DNA from: Streptomyces corallincola
Lineage (GTDB): Bacteria; Actinomycetota; Actinomycetes; Streptomycetales; Streptomycetaceae
NCBI RefSeq assembly: GCF_019104725.1
Contig: NZ_JAHRXF010000032.1
Coordinates: forward strand, 1 to 64,000
Direction: 5' to 3'
DNA length: 64,000 bases
The position numbers were made by a program, and so were the translations under genes. The notes below the pieces were generated by a model. The model saw only the letters and a program-made list of their open reading frames with translations. It did no database searches and was not told the DNA's origin. This document shows, in pieces, positions 17,682-26,829 of this stretch (position 1 is the stretch's first letter; the number at the start of each line of letters is the position of its first letter).

Positions 17682-17721
17682 TACAACGCCCCGTGCAGCA
17701 GCCTTACAACATCTGTACAAC
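17682..17721. repeat. Three phased TACAAC repeats upstream of pepN
   Basis: TACAAC occurs at 17682, 17705 and 17716, spaced 23 and 11 bp, about two and one helical turns, in the 191-bp spacer between the pepN start and the asd stop. The run is AT-richer than its flanks. The phasing suggests a protein binding one DNA face, possibly a pepN regulator; no known box matches confidently. Confidence 0.4.
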
Positions 17722-17746
17722 AGCTCGTACGGCACCCGGGAAGGGC

Positions 17747-18769
17747 TTACCGCTTCGCCGACAGCTCCGCCGCCACCAGCTCCGCGATCTGCACGGCGTT
17801 CAGCGCCGCGCCCTTGCGCAGGTTGTCGTTGGACAGGAACAGGGACAGCCCGTGCTCCACCGTCTCGTCGGCGCGGATACGGCCCACGAACGACGGGTCC
17901 TGCCCGGCCGCCTGGAGCGGGGTCGGGATGTCGGAGAGGGCCACACCGGGGGCACCGGCCAGCAGCTCGGTGGCGCGCTCGGGGCTGATCGGGCGGGCGA
18001 ACCGGGCGTTGACCTGGAGGGAGTGCCCGGTGAAGACGGGGACGCGGACACAGGTGCCGGAGACCTTCAGGTCCGGGATCTCCAGGATCTTGCGGGACTC
18101 GTTGCGCAGCTTCTGCTCCTCGTCGGTCTCGTGGGAGCCGTCGTCCACGACGGAACCGGCGAGCGGGAGCACGTTGAAGGCGATCGGGCGCTTGTACACG
18201 TGCGGCGCGGGGAAGTCGGCCGCCGTGCCGTCGTGGGTCAGCCGGTCCGCGTCGGCGGCCGTCTTCCGCACCTGGTCGTGCAGTTCGGCGACGCCCGCGA
18301 GGCCCGAGCCGGAGACGGCCTGGTAGGTGGCGACGACCAGCGCTTCGAGACCGGCCTCCTCGTGCAGCGGCTTCAGGACCGGCATCGCGGCCATCGTGGT
18401 GCAGTTCGGGTTGGCGATGATCCCCTTGGGGCGGTCCGCGACGGCGTGCGGGTTCACCTCGGACACCACCAGCGGCACCTCGGGGTGGCGGCGCCAGGCG
18501 GAGGAGTTGTCGATCACCACGGCGCCCTGCCCGGCGACCTTCTCCGCGAGCGCCTTCGAGGTCGCGCCGCCCGCCGAGAACAGCACGATGTCCAGGTCCG
18601 AGTAGTCCGCGGTGGACGCGTCCTCCACGGTCACCCCGTCCAGCACCGAACCGGCCGAGCGCGCGGAGGCGAACAGGCGCAGCCCGGTCACCGGGAACTC
18701 CCGCTCGGCGAGAATCCTGCGCATGACCGTGCCGACCTGACCGGTGGCTCCGACGATTCCGACCCTCAC
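17747..18769 (-). CDS. asd: Aspartate-semialdehyde dehydrogenase
   Basis: Reduces aspartyl phosphate to aspartate semialdehyde with NADPH, feeding lysine/diaminopimelate, threonine and methionine synthesis. N-terminal Rossmann motif VGIVGATGQVG, catalytic Cys in NPNCTTM (about residue 123), the active-site ATYQAVSGSG region and the VRVPVFTGHSLQV segment with the acid/base His are all present. The 340-aa length is normal. GTG start is preceded by AGGGAG at 5 nt. It appears monocistronic and does not include an aspartokinase gene. The spacer upstream (18770-19063) shows no gene. Confidence 0.94.
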   Translation of the reverse strand: MRVGIVGATGQVGTVMRRILAEREFPVTGLRLFASARSAGSVLDGVTVEDASTADYSDLDIVLFSAGGATSKALAEKVAGQGAVVIDNSSAWRRHPEVPLVVSEVNPHAVADRPKGIIANPNCTTMAAMPVLKPLHEEAGLEALVVATYQAVSGSGLAGVAELHDQVRKTAADADRLTHDGTAADFPAPHVYKRPIAFNVLPLAGSVVDDGSHETDEEQKLRNESRKILEIPDLKVSGTCVRVPVFTGHSLQVNARFARPISPERATELLAGAPGVALSDIPTPLQAAGQDPSFVGRIRADETVEHGLSLFLSNDNLRKGAALNAVQIAELVAAELSAKR

Positions 18770-19063
18770 GGCGACTCCCTGTGCGTCTCGCGCCCCGCGT
18801 CCGGTGCGACCGGGGCTTTTTCCATCATGCGGCCCGTCCCGGCCCACGTGTCCAATCGATTGCGGCCCGGTCCCGGGGAACGGACGCGCCCCGGCCCGCG
18901 GGCGGTTCGCGCACCTGTTCCCGCACCGCCCGGCGACGACAGGAATTCCGCCCTCCGCCCCCGTCCGCCGCAATCCGTACTGCCCGGCCCCTGCCCACCC
19001 CGTCGCAGGTCACACGGCGGTGTGACGCAGACCTCGTACGGCACCGGGGGCGCGGCCGGGCGT

Positions 19064-19109
19064 ACGGCGGCGGGGCGGGCGCCCTCCCGGACACCCGCCC
19101 CGCCGCCGT
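19064..19109. terminator. Terminator after the subtilase gene
   Basis: A 16-bp perfect stem (ACGGCGGCGGGGCGGG and complement) with a 14-nt loop lies 14 nt past the protease stop on the minus strand. Confidence 0.6.
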
Positions 19110-19122
19110 CGATACGGACCTG

Positions 19123-22100
19123 CTACTGCGTGACCGTCCCGATCCGCACGCTGCCCGTGCCCGCGACCGTGCCGCGGGTGTTGACCAGCTGGACGCGGCC
19201 GAAGAACTCGCGCCCGGCCGGGGCGGCGGAGACCGCGGTGACCTGGCCGCTCACCGTGGCGGTGGCGCCGGTGGCCAGGGTGACCGCCGCGCCGTCCACG
19301 GAGACGGTGCCGAGGGACGTGGAGAAGAACACGTCACGGTAGTCGTAGTCCGTGCTGCCGGACGGCACCGAGTACCCGGCGACCTTGACGGTGTACGTGC
19401 CGGGGGCGGGGGAGGGGATGGAGACGGCCTCCTCCGAGTCGCCGTCGGCGGACTGCGCGACCTGCCTGCCGGAGGAGTCGTACACGGTCAGGTCCAGGTC
19501 GGCGGCCGTGTCCGAGACCTTGCCGATGGCCACGTCCAGGGACGTGGTCCCGGCCGGGACCTCGACGGTGGTGGTCCGCGTCTCGCCCTCCTTGATCGCG
19601 GGGCGGTCCGACTTCGAGGAGCCGAGCGCGCCGCCGACGAGACGGCCGTCGAGCGGGGCCAGCCTGTTGGTGACCTTCCAGGACGCGGTGGCCGGGACGC
19701 CCGCCTTCGCCTCGGGGACGGTCACCGTCTCCGGGTCGAAGACGGCGCCGAGCACCGAGACGTCCAGCCTGTAGGGGTTGTCGAGCAGCGGCGAGGTGCG
19801 GCGCGCCTCGACCTCCACCTCCCAGACACCGGGCTGCGGGTCGGCGTAGGACCGCACGTCCGGCTTGCAACCGTTGCCGTCCTGGTAGTTGGCGTAGCAG
19901 TTCGGCGTGCTGGTGGGGTCCACCGGCGTGCCGTACGGGTGGATGGAGATGAACCGGGTCTGGCTCTTGTCCTTGAGTCCGCCGATGGCGACCTGGAGGG
20001 ACTTGGCACCGGCGGGGACGGTCAGGAAGTACGACGTGGTGCTGTTGCGCTGCACCGAGCCGGACGCCGACCACACCGGGGCGACCGGGGGAGCGACCAC
20101 GACGGTGGTCATGATCTGCTTGTCGGTGCCGGTCGTGCGCGGGTCGTCCACCTCCAGGATCGCGCTCTTGAGCCCGGCCGAACCGGGCGCCGCCTGCACC
20201 TTCACCGTGACCGGCTGGTTCAGCGGCAGCCGCACGACGTCGTCGCCGATGATCCGGAAGGTGCGCTCGGCGTTGTTGGCGAACCACAGCTCGTGCCACA
20301 CCGGGCGGTCGGGGCCGGTGGTGCGGGTGACCGTGATGTCGTACGTCCGGCGCTGCCCGGCCTTCAGGCCGCCCTCGCGGTCGTAGAGGCCGGTGCCGAA
20401 GCCCGGCGTCTTCAGCGCGCCGTCGATGGCGGTGTCCACCGGCGCCTTCACCGTGTACTCGTGCGCGGAGGCACCGGCGCGGATCGCCCGCCAGGCGTCC
20501 ACGATGTTGATCCGGCCCGCGCCCTCCTCGTACGCCTGCGCGCCGGGGATGTGGTCGGCGGTGGAGGTCAGCGCGGTGCGCAGATCGGCCGGGGTGAGGG
20601 CGATGCCCCGCTGTCCGGCCGCGCTCAGCAGCAGCGCGGAGGCACCGGCGGCCTGCGGGGAGGCCATCGAGGTGCCCTGGAGCATGGAGTAACCGGCGGG
20701 CAGCGTGTACCCGGCCTCGGCCACCGGGGAGCCCGGCAGCCAGGTCTGGGTGGTGTTGATGGCCGCGCCGGGCGCCACCAGGGTCGGTGTGAAGCCGCCG
20801 TCCTCACGCGGGCCGCGCGAGGAGAACGGCATCAGCGCGTACTTCTTCTCCACCTGCGAGCCGTAGTTCGCGGCCCAGGTCTCGCGGGAGATGCCCGCGC
20901 CGACCGAGATCACCTTGTCCGCCAGGCCGGGGTCACCGATGGTGTTGGCGCCGGGGCCGGAGTTGCCCGCCGAGATGACGAGCTGCACGCCGTAGGTGTC
21001 GATGAGCCGGGTGTACAGCTCGGCGCGCGCGTTGTTGCCGTCGTTCAGCGCGGGCAGCCCGCCGATGGACATGTTGACGATGTCCACGCCCCGGTTGGTG
21101 ACCAGGTCGATCATGCCCTCGGTGAGCGCGATGTTGGTGCAGCCGCCGGACCAGGTGCAGGCGCGCGAGGAGACGATCTTCGCGCCGGGCGCGGCGCCGT
21201 TCATCCTGCCGCCGAACAGCCCGTTGGCCGCGGTGATCCCGGCGACGTGCGTGCCGTGCTCGGACTGGATCACGCCGATGTTGACGAAGTCCGCCTTCTT
21301 GCCGACCCAGGTCCCGCCGAACGGGTCCATCGGCACGTCCTTGCGGATCTGCACGACGAACGGCACCCGCTCGACCACGTCCGTCTTCGGGTCGTCGGTG
21401 CCGAAGTACCCGATCTGGTAGCCGTCCTTGTACGGCTTCATCGGGGTGTCGTCGGAGAAGTCGTTGTTGTTGTTCAGGTCCACCCGCACGGTGCCCGCCG
21501 CCGGGTCGTACAGCACGCCCCAGGAGTCGGTGGTGTCGCCGTCCCGGTTCAGGTCGCCCGCCTCGTCGCCGCCGACGGTCGCGGACTCCTTGAACGTGCT
21601 GATCTGGTACGAGCCCGCCGGGGCCGTCCAGTTCTGGCCGCCGAAGGAGAACGCCGGTCCGGAGACCGGGGTGACCATCGGGCGCCAGGTGTTGTCGCCG
21701 TCCAGGATCGGGTCGGTCGCGGTGACCCAGTCCACGATCTTGCGCTCACCGGTGGTGGTCCGCTGGAGCGCCGGGTGGCCGAGGTCCACGCCGGAGTCGA
21801 GGACGCCGATGGTCACGCCCCGGCCGTCCGCCTTCGGGTTGGCGCGCACGAAGTCCACGGCGCCGGTCTCGAACGAGGGGTTGTACGGGTTCTCCGCCGG
21901 GGTGTTCCGGCCGGGGCCGGAGTAGGTGCGCGACGGGGTGCCGTGTCCGCCGTGCTTCCCCTGGGAGGCGGAGGCGTCCGGCGTCGGGTCGTCGAGGGCG
22001 ATCTCCTGGCGCAGGTCGATGCCGTGCACCGAGGACAGCTTCGCGGCGGCGGCGATGGCCGCGTCCGCCTTCCCCGTCGGCACGGTGGCCCGGACGTAGC

Positions 22101-22440
22101 CGAGGCTGTCGTAGGTGCGGCCCACCGAGGCACCCTCGACGGCGTTCAGGTCGGAGGCGACCTGGTCCGTCCGGCCGGGGGCGGTGGCGATCATCATCGT
22201 GACGTTCTTCGCGCCGTCCGCCTTGGCCTCGGCCAGCAGGGCGGCGTCGTCCGAACCCAGCTTGTCGTGGGCGGACTTGACGGCGGGGCCGGCGGTGCCG
22301 GTGGCGGGCGGCGCGTCCGCCGCCAGGGCCAGCGGGGCGGGACCGGTGGCGGTGAGGGCCGCCACGACGCCGACGGCCGCCGCGAGGCGGGCCAGGCGTC
22401 TCGGACCGGGTATCGGTTCGCGCTCGGAGCTGTGGGTCAT
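19123..22440 (-). CDS. Large secreted subtilisin-like serine protease (S8)
   Basis: The 1105-aa precursor has an N-terminal signal (LARLAAAVGVVAALTATGPA) and a propeptide region. The S8 triad is in order: Asp in IGVLDSGVDLGHP (about 214), His in HGTHVAGI (about 395) and Ser in QGTSMASPQAAG (about 588). The roughly 180-residue gap between Asp and His is far longer than in subtilisin and holds two Asp/Asn-rich calcium-loop-like segments (DLNRDGDTTDSWG and VDLNNNNDFSDD). After residue 700 come beta-rich domains, including a pre-peptidase C-terminal-like segment (DLTVYDSSGRQVAQSADGDS). The second of two nearby ATGs is preferred because AAGGG is 6 nt before it. Probably an extracellular nutrient protease. 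Confidence 0.92.
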   Translation of the reverse strand: MTHSSEREPIPGPRRLARLAAAVGVVAALTATGPAPLALAADAPPATGTAGPAVKSAHDKLGSDDAALLAEAKADGAKNVTMMIATAPGRTDQVASDLNAVEGASVGRTYDSLGYVRATVPTGKADAAIAAAAKLSSVHGIDLRQEIALDDPTPDASASQGKHGGHGTPSRTYSGPGRNTPAENPYNPSFETGAVDFVRANPKADGRGVTIGVLDSGVDLGHPALQRTTTGERKIVDWVTATDPILDGDNTWRPMVTPVSGPAFSFGGQNWTAPAGSYQISTFKESATVGGDEAGDLNRDGDTTDSWGVLYDPAAGTVRVDLNNNNDFSDDTPMKPYKDGYQIGYFGTDDPKTDVVERVPFVVQIRKDVPMDPFGGTWVGKKADFVNIGVIQSEHGTHVAGITAANGLFGGRMNGAAPGAKIVSSRACTWSGGCTNIALTEGMIDLVTNRGVDIVNMSIGGLPALNDGNNARAELYTRLIDTYGVQLVISAGNSGPGANTIGDPGLADKVISVGAGISRETWAANYGSQVEKKYALMPFSSRGPREDGGFTPTLVAPGAAINTTQTWLPGSPVAEAGYTLPAGYSMLQGTSMASPQAAGASALLLSAAGQRGIALTPADLRTALTSTADHIPGAQAYEEGAGRINIVDAWRAIRAGASAHEYTVKAPVDTAIDGALKTPGFGTGLYDREGGLKAGQRRTYDITVTRTTGPDRPVWHELWFANNAERTFRIIGDDVVRLPLNQPVTVKVQAAPGSAGLKSAILEVDDPRTTGTDKQIMTTVVVAPPVAPVWSASGSVQRNSTTSYFLTVPAGAKSLQVAIGGLKDKSQTRFISIHPYGTPVDPTSTPNCYANYQDGNGCKPDVRSYADPQPGVWEVEVEARRTSPLLDNPYRLDVSVLGAVFDPETVTVPEAKAGVPATASWKVTNRLAPLDGRLVGGALGSSKSDRPAIKEGETRTTTVEVPAGTTSLDVAIGKVSDTAADLDLTVYDSSGRQVAQSADGDSEEAVSIPSPAPGTYTVKVAGYSVPSGSTDYDYRDVFFSTSLGTVSVDGAAVTLATGATATVSGQVTAVSAAPAGREFFGRVQLVNTRGTVAGTGSVRIGTVTQ

Positions 22441-22561
22441 CGACATCCCTTGGAGTGAGTGCCGTGCCGGACGGCGGCACGGCTTCGCCCAAGGGTCCGA
22501 ATTTTGGGGGCCGTTGACCAGAAGAAAATGAAGGTGTGGGGAAAACCCCCGGTGTGCTTTG

Positions 22562-22580
22562 GCAGTAAAGAGCAGTAAAG
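22562..22580. promoter_or_regulatory. Direct repeat GCAGTAAAG in the protease/NUDIX divergent promoter
   Basis: GCAGTAAAG occurs at 22562 and 22572, a 10-bp step, inside an unusually AT-rich part of the 280-bp divergent spacer. It lies 122 bp upstream of the protease start. A regulator site for the protease is plausible; the factor is unknown. Confidence 0.4.
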
Positions 22581-22708
22581 GTCCGTTATTTGGGCCGATT
22601 TCCCGCCCGAGCGGACACAGGGAGGACACAGGAACGACACGGGCGCGACAGCGGGCGGACACCGGAAGGGGCGGCGGAATACGCGTGCCGGGCGCGGACG
22701 GCGCGCGT

Positions 22709-22714
22709 TAGCGT
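22709..22714 (+). promoter_or_regulatory. -10 hexamer of the NUDIX gene
   Basis: TAGCGT lies 6 nt before the ATG and no ribosome-binding site is present, so transcription probably starts at the start codon and the mRNA is leaderless. Confidence 0.4.
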
Positions 22715-22720
22715 CCGTCC

Positions 22721-23167
22721 ATGAAGGAGAAGTTGAGGGTGGCGGCCTACGCCGTGTGCGTCCGCGCGGACCAGATCCTGCTCGCCCGTTCCCCCGGCCC
22801 GGACGGCGTCCCGGAGTGGGTGCTGCCCGGCGGCGGCATGGAACACGGCGAGGACCCCTACGACACCGTCCGCCGCGAGGTCTTCGAGGAGACCGGTTAC
22901 CAGGTCGCCGTCACCGGGCTGCTCGGCGTGCACACCTCCCGGCGCGTCATCCGCCACGGCCCGCTGGGCACCCCCACCGATCACCAGGGCCTGAGCCTCC
23001 TCTACGCCGTCGAGGTCACCGGCGGCGACCTCACCCCGGAGATCGGTGGCTCCACGGACTTCGCCGCCTGGCAGGACCTCTCCGCGCTGGCCGGGCTGAA
23101 CGTCGTACGGGTGGTGGAGGCGGGCCTGCGGCTGTGGCGGGAACGGCCGGTGACCGGACATCTCTGA
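22721..23167 (+). CDS. NUDIX hydrolase
   Basis: The 148-aa single-domain protein has a full Nudix box near residues 36-58: GGGMEHGEDPYDTVRREVFE followed by ETGY, matching Gx5Ex7REUxEExGU with the metal-binding glutamates intact. Such enzymes cleave nucleoside diphosphates linked to another moiety; the substrate cannot be read from the sequence. The gene is divergent from the protease and the ATG has no Shine-Dalgarno. A weak inverted repeat (11-bp arms at 23170 and 23217) follows. The spacer to 23494 holds no other gene. Confidence 0.88.
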   Translation: MKEKLRVAAYAVCVRADQILLARSPGPDGVPEWVLPGGGMEHGEDPYDTVRREVFEETGYQVAVTGLLGVHTSRRVIRHGPLGTPTDHQGLSLLYAVEVTGGDLTPEIGGSTDFAAWQDLSALAGLNVVRVVEAGLRLWRERPVTGHL

Positions 23168-23494
23168 CACGCCGGTGCCGTGCCGGGCGCCGCGAGCCGG
23201 TGAACCCTCCCGGTCGCGGCACCGGCGGCGGAGAGGGTACGCGCATTGTGCCGCCCCGGTGGGCACGAACTGCCTTCCCTACCCGTGCGGATGAACACCG
23301 GGTGACCGGCGACCGGCACCCCGCGTTCCACTCCATGACCGCGTTCCGTGTGCCGAGATCCACGTACGGTGATCGGTGTCGCGCGTTGCCACCGTGTTCA
23401 CGCGCGGGTCACCCCCGGTGCCAACGATCCACGGTGAGCGGGGCGTTCGCGTCCCGCGCCCCCCGCCGCGACCGCACCCCTGGGAGACCGAGCC

Positions 23495-25288
23495 ATGCCG
23501 CGCCCCCGCCCTGCCGACAGCTCCGCTCCGGTCCACCGCCGCTCCGTGCTCGCCGCCGCCGGAGCCGTCACACTCTCCGCCGGACTCGGCTACGCGCTCC
23601 GCCCCACCGACAGCGAGGCCGCCGTCAACACCGTCGCCGAGGCGGAGGCCCTCAACACGTCCTCGCCGAGCGCCGGTTCACCGGTGCTCCGGCCGACCGG
23701 CGGGCCCGCCCGGCCGCCCGTGCCGTACACCCGGGGCACCACACTCGCCTCCGTCGCCGCTCCCGCCGGGTCCGGTTCCGGGTTCCGGCGGCTGGCCGCC
23801 GGGCCCGGCTGGAAGCGGGTGGTGCGCACCGACCTCGCCGCCGCCAAGTCCGGCCGCGCCGAACGCCGTACGACGCTCGCCGCGTTCGTCCAGCTCACCG
23901 ATCTGCACCTGACGGACGTGCAGCACCCGCTGCGCCCGGAGTTCCTGCGCGCCGCCGACCCGCACGGCTGGCGTCCGCACGAGGCGCTGACCGTGCCCGG
24001 CGCGATCTCGCTGATCGAGCGGGTCAACGCGCTGCGCGGCGGCCCCGCCACCGGCGCCCCGCTGCGCTTCGTGATGACCACCGGTGACAACACCGACAAC
24101 AACGCGCGGTGCGAGCTGGAATGGTTCATGAAGGTGATGAGCGGCGGCAGGTTCGCCCCCAACACCGGTGACGCCACGCACTACGAGGGCGTGCAGAACA
24201 GCGGTGTGAACATGTACTGGCAGCCCGACTCCACCGTCCGCGACGCCGAGAAGGCGCTCGGCTTCCCGTACCTCAAGGGCTATCTGGGCGCCGCCGTCCG
24301 CGAGGTGCGCAGCCCCGGACTGACGCTGCCGTGGTACTCCACCGCCGGAAACCACGACACGCTGCCGCTCGGCTGCTTCGACACCCGGGGCGACCAGTAC
24401 CTGGTGGAGGCAGCCGTCGGCGGACGCAAGCTGATGGACGTCAGCGCCGCCGACGCCCAGAAGCTCCAGAACCTCATCAACAAGGCCTCCGGCGACCCCA
24501 GGGGCGTCGGCTACCGGGACCTCCTCAAGAAGTACAGCCGCTCCCAGCGCGCGGTCACCCCGGACGAGAGCCGGGCCCCGTACACCCAGGCCGACTACCT
24601 GAGGATCCACCTGGACCCCGCTTACCAGGGCGCCGGACCCGCCGGGCACGGCTACACCGCCGCCAACCTGGACGCGGGCACCCGGTACTACGCGTTCCGC
24701 GTCTCCGGCGACGTGGTCGGCATCAGCCTGGACACCACCGACGCGGGCGGCCACTTCAAGGGCTCCGTCGGCACCGCCCAGCTCTCCTGGCTGGAGCGCA
24801 CCCTGAAGGCGCACCGGGACGACCACGTGATCGTCTTCAGCCACCACACCAGCAAGACCATGACCAACCAGGTCCGCGACCCCGCCCGGCCGGACGAGAA
24901 GCGGCACGACGGCGACGAACTCGTGCGCGTCCTCGCCGCCCACCCCCAGGTGCTGGCCTGGGTCAACGGCCACACCCACCGGAACATCATCACCGCGCAC
25001 CGCACCTCCGCCGGGGGCTCCTTCTGGGAGGTGTGCACCGCCTCGCACATCGACCATCCCCAGCTCGCCCGGATCGTGGAGCTGGTGGACAACCACGACG
25101 GCACGCTGTCGCTGTTCACCACCCTGGTGGAGTCCGCCGCCCCGGCCCGCACGGACTTCGCCGATCTCTCCCAGACCGGCCTCGCCGCCCTCTACCGCGA
25201 GCTGTCCTACAACGCCCCCGGCGTGGACCGCTCCTACGCGGGCACCCCGGCCGACCGGAACACCGAGCTGGTCCTGCGGAAGCGCTGA
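23495..25288 (+). CDS. Tat-exported metallophosphoesterase (TIGR03767-like)
   Basis: The 597-aa precursor begins with a Tat-type leader: twin Arg in HRRSVLAAAGAVTLSAGLGY. The calcineurin-like phosphoesterase metal motifs appear in order: LTDLHLTD (about residue 135), TTGDNTDNN (about 195), AGNHD (about 285), and the later FSHHTSK and VNGHTHRN with their metal-binding His. This matches the actinobacterial TIGR03767 family, which is cell-surface or secreted; the substrate is unknown. The gene is preceded by a gene-free stretch (23228-23494) that may hold the promoter, and is followed at 121 bp by the glycosyltransferase. Confidence 0.85.
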   Translation: MPRPRPADSSAPVHRRSVLAAAGAVTLSAGLGYALRPTDSEAAVNTVAEAEALNTSSPSAGSPVLRPTGGPARPPVPYTRGTTLASVAAPAGSGSGFRRLAAGPGWKRVVRTDLAAAKSGRAERRTTLAAFVQLTDLHLTDVQHPLRPEFLRAADPHGWRPHEALTVPGAISLIERVNALRGGPATGAPLRFVMTTGDNTDNNARCELEWFMKVMSGGRFAPNTGDATHYEGVQNSGVNMYWQPDSTVRDAEKALGFPYLKGYLGAAVREVRSPGLTLPWYSTAGNHDTLPLGCFDTRGDQYLVEAAVGGRKLMDVSAADAQKLQNLINKASGDPRGVGYRDLLKKYSRSQRAVTPDESRAPYTQADYLRIHLDPAYQGAGPAGHGYTAANLDAGTRYYAFRVSGDVVGISLDTTDAGGHFKGSVGTAQLSWLERTLKAHRDDHVIVFSHHTSKTMTNQVRDPARPDEKRHDGDELVRVLAAHPQVLAWVNGHTHRNIITAHRTSAGGSFWEVCTASHIDHPQLARIVELVDNHDGTLSLFTTLVESAAPARTDFADLSQTGLAALYRELSYNAPGVDRSYAGTPADRNTELVLRKR

Positions 25289-25408
25289 TTCCGGTCGGTA
25301 CCGGGCCGGGGGCGAACTCGTGGTCCAACGTTTCATTCGCGTCGTACGCCGTTAACGCGGACGCAATGTCCGTACCGCCTCATATCGGCTAACCCGCTGT
25401 TCACGGGG

Positions 25409-26677
25409 ATGGCTCGATTCATGTGCAAGGCGGGTGGTCGTGTGCGGACGAGGCACGGACTGCGTGTGCTGTCGGTCTACGAGGGTTTCTTCTCCGGAGG
25501 AGCCAGGATCGTGCACACCGACGTCGTCAGGGGACTGGCCGAGGGCGGCCAGTCCCATCAGGTGCTCAGCATCCACGGGGAGGTCCACCGCGAGGCCACC
25601 CGGCAGCGGATGGAGGACGACCACTGCTACCGGGCGCTGACCGCCTCCGGTGTCCCGGTCACCTCCCTCGGCCGGACCGCCGGACTGGTGGACGGCACGG
25701 TCGCGGCGTCGGTCTTCAGCGGCCCCGAGCTGGCGGAGACCGCGCGGTCGATGGCGGCGGCCGATGTGATCCTCTCCCTCAAGGAGCAGCCGCTCGCGCT
25801 GCTCAACAACCCCGGCCTGCCCCGCCGCCCGGTCGTGGCCTGCCTGCACCGCTCCGACCCGGAGAACCAGGGCCCCGCGCTGGACGAGCTGAAGGCCGCT
25901 GTCGCCGACGGCAAGGTCGCCGCGCTGGTCTGCTGCGCCGAGTCCACCCGCGCCGCCTACGAGGCGGCCGGGGTCCCCGGCCCGCTGCTGCACGTCATCC
26001 CCAACGGGGTGGACCTGCTCCGGTTCCGGCCCGACCCGGCCGCGCGCGCCGCGTTCCGCGCCGGGCTCGGTATCCCCGCCGGGGCGCCGGTGGTCGTGCT
26101 GGCCGCGCGGTACGCCCCGATGAAGAACGTCCCGCTGTTCCTGCGCGCCGCCCGGGCCTGGCTGGCCCGCGAGGGCGGCGGGCACGTGGTGATGTGCGGG
26201 GCGGGCATGAGCGGCGCCAACCCGGCGCTGCGCGCCGACGTGGACGCGGTCTTCGCCGACGCCCCCGAGCTGACCGGCCGGGTCCACGCGCTGGGCGTAC
26301 GGCACGACATGGAGGCCGTCTACGCCGGGTCCGACGTGGTCGCGCTCACCTCCGTCTCCGGGGAGGCGGCGCCGCTCTGCCTCATCGAGGGCATGATGTG
26401 CGGCGCCGTCCCGGTCGCCACCGACGTCGGCGACAGCGCCTCCATCGTCGCGGGCCACGGCTTCGTCACCCCGCCCGACCCCGGCGCGGTCGCCCTCGCC
26501 TGGACCGCCGCGCTCGCCGGGCGCGCCGGATTCGCCCCGGCCCTCGCCCGCAGCCGCGAACGGTTCAGCCGCGAGCGCATGATCGCCGCCTACGCCGACC
26601 TCCTCGACCGCGTGCACGCCGCCCACACGGGCGGCTGGGCCACGGAGAGCCCGGCCTACGGCGACCCGGCGTACTGA
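25409..26677 (+). CDS. Glycosyltransferase family 4
   Basis: The 422-aa protein shows a GT-B fold. The C-terminal nucleotide-sugar domain runs from GVDLLRFRPDPAARAAFRAG through VVLAARYAPMKNVPLFLRAA to the Ex7E motif in GEAAPLCLIEGMMCG. The N-terminal acceptor domain begins RVLSVYEGFFSGGARIVHTD. It transfers a sugar from an activated donor, likely to an exopolysaccharide, teichoic or secondary acceptor; no cluster around it defines this. Three starts are possible (ATG 25409, ATG 25421, GTG 25442), none with a strong ribosome-binding site. Confidence 0.85.
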   Translation: MARFMCKAGGRVRTRHGLRVLSVYEGFFSGGARIVHTDVVRGLAEGGQSHQVLSIHGEVHREATRQRMEDDHCYRALTASGVPVTSLGRTAGLVDGTVAASVFSGPELAETARSMAAADVILSLKEQPLALLNNPGLPRRPVVACLHRSDPENQGPALDELKAAVADGKVAALVCCAESTRAAYEAAGVPGPLLHVIPNGVDLLRFRPDPAARAAFRAGLGIPAGAPVVVLAARYAPMKNVPLFLRAARAWLAREGGGHVVMCGAGMSGANPALRADVDAVFADAPELTGRVHALGVRHDMEAVYAGSDVVALTSVSGEAAPLCLIEGMMCGAVPVATDVGDSASIVAGHGFVTPPDPGAVALAWTAALAGRAGFAPALARSRERFSRERMIAAYADLLDRVHAAHTGGWATESPAYGDPAY

Positions 26678-26708
26678 GCCCAGCGGGCCGCCCGGCCCCG
26701 GCGGGTAC

Positions 26709-26749
26709 GAGGAGGGGCCACCGGACACGGCGTCCGGTGGCCCCTCCTC
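26709..26749. terminator. Hairpin 1 of a triple terminator
   Basis: Perfect 18-bp stem (GAGGAGGGGCCACCGGAC and complement) with a 5-nt loop, 31 bp after the glycosyltransferase stop. Confidence 0.75.
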
Positions 26750-26760
26750 CCCCTCCCGCA

Positions 26761-26791
26761 CCGCACGCCTCCCCCCTCCGGAGGCGTGCGG
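26761..26791. terminator. Hairpin 2 of a triple terminator
   Basis: Perfect 12-bp stem (CCGCACGCCTCC and complement) with a 7-nt loop, 11 bp after hairpin 1. Confidence 0.55.
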
Positions 26792-26794
26792 TCC

Positions 26795-26822
26795 GTGCGC
26801 CCGGCCCCCCGGCCGGGCGCAC
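26795..26822. terminator. Hairpin 3 of a triple terminator
   Basis: Perfect 12-bp stem (GTGCGCCCGGCC and complement) around CCCC, ending 7 bp before the convergent AbiEi-like stop codon. Confidence 0.55.
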
Positions 26823-26829
26823 CGCCCCG

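Noticed and set aside
18770..19063. Possible small gene between asd and the protease terminator
   Set aside because: ORFs here are either antisense to asd or lack ribosome-binding sites and coding-type codon use.
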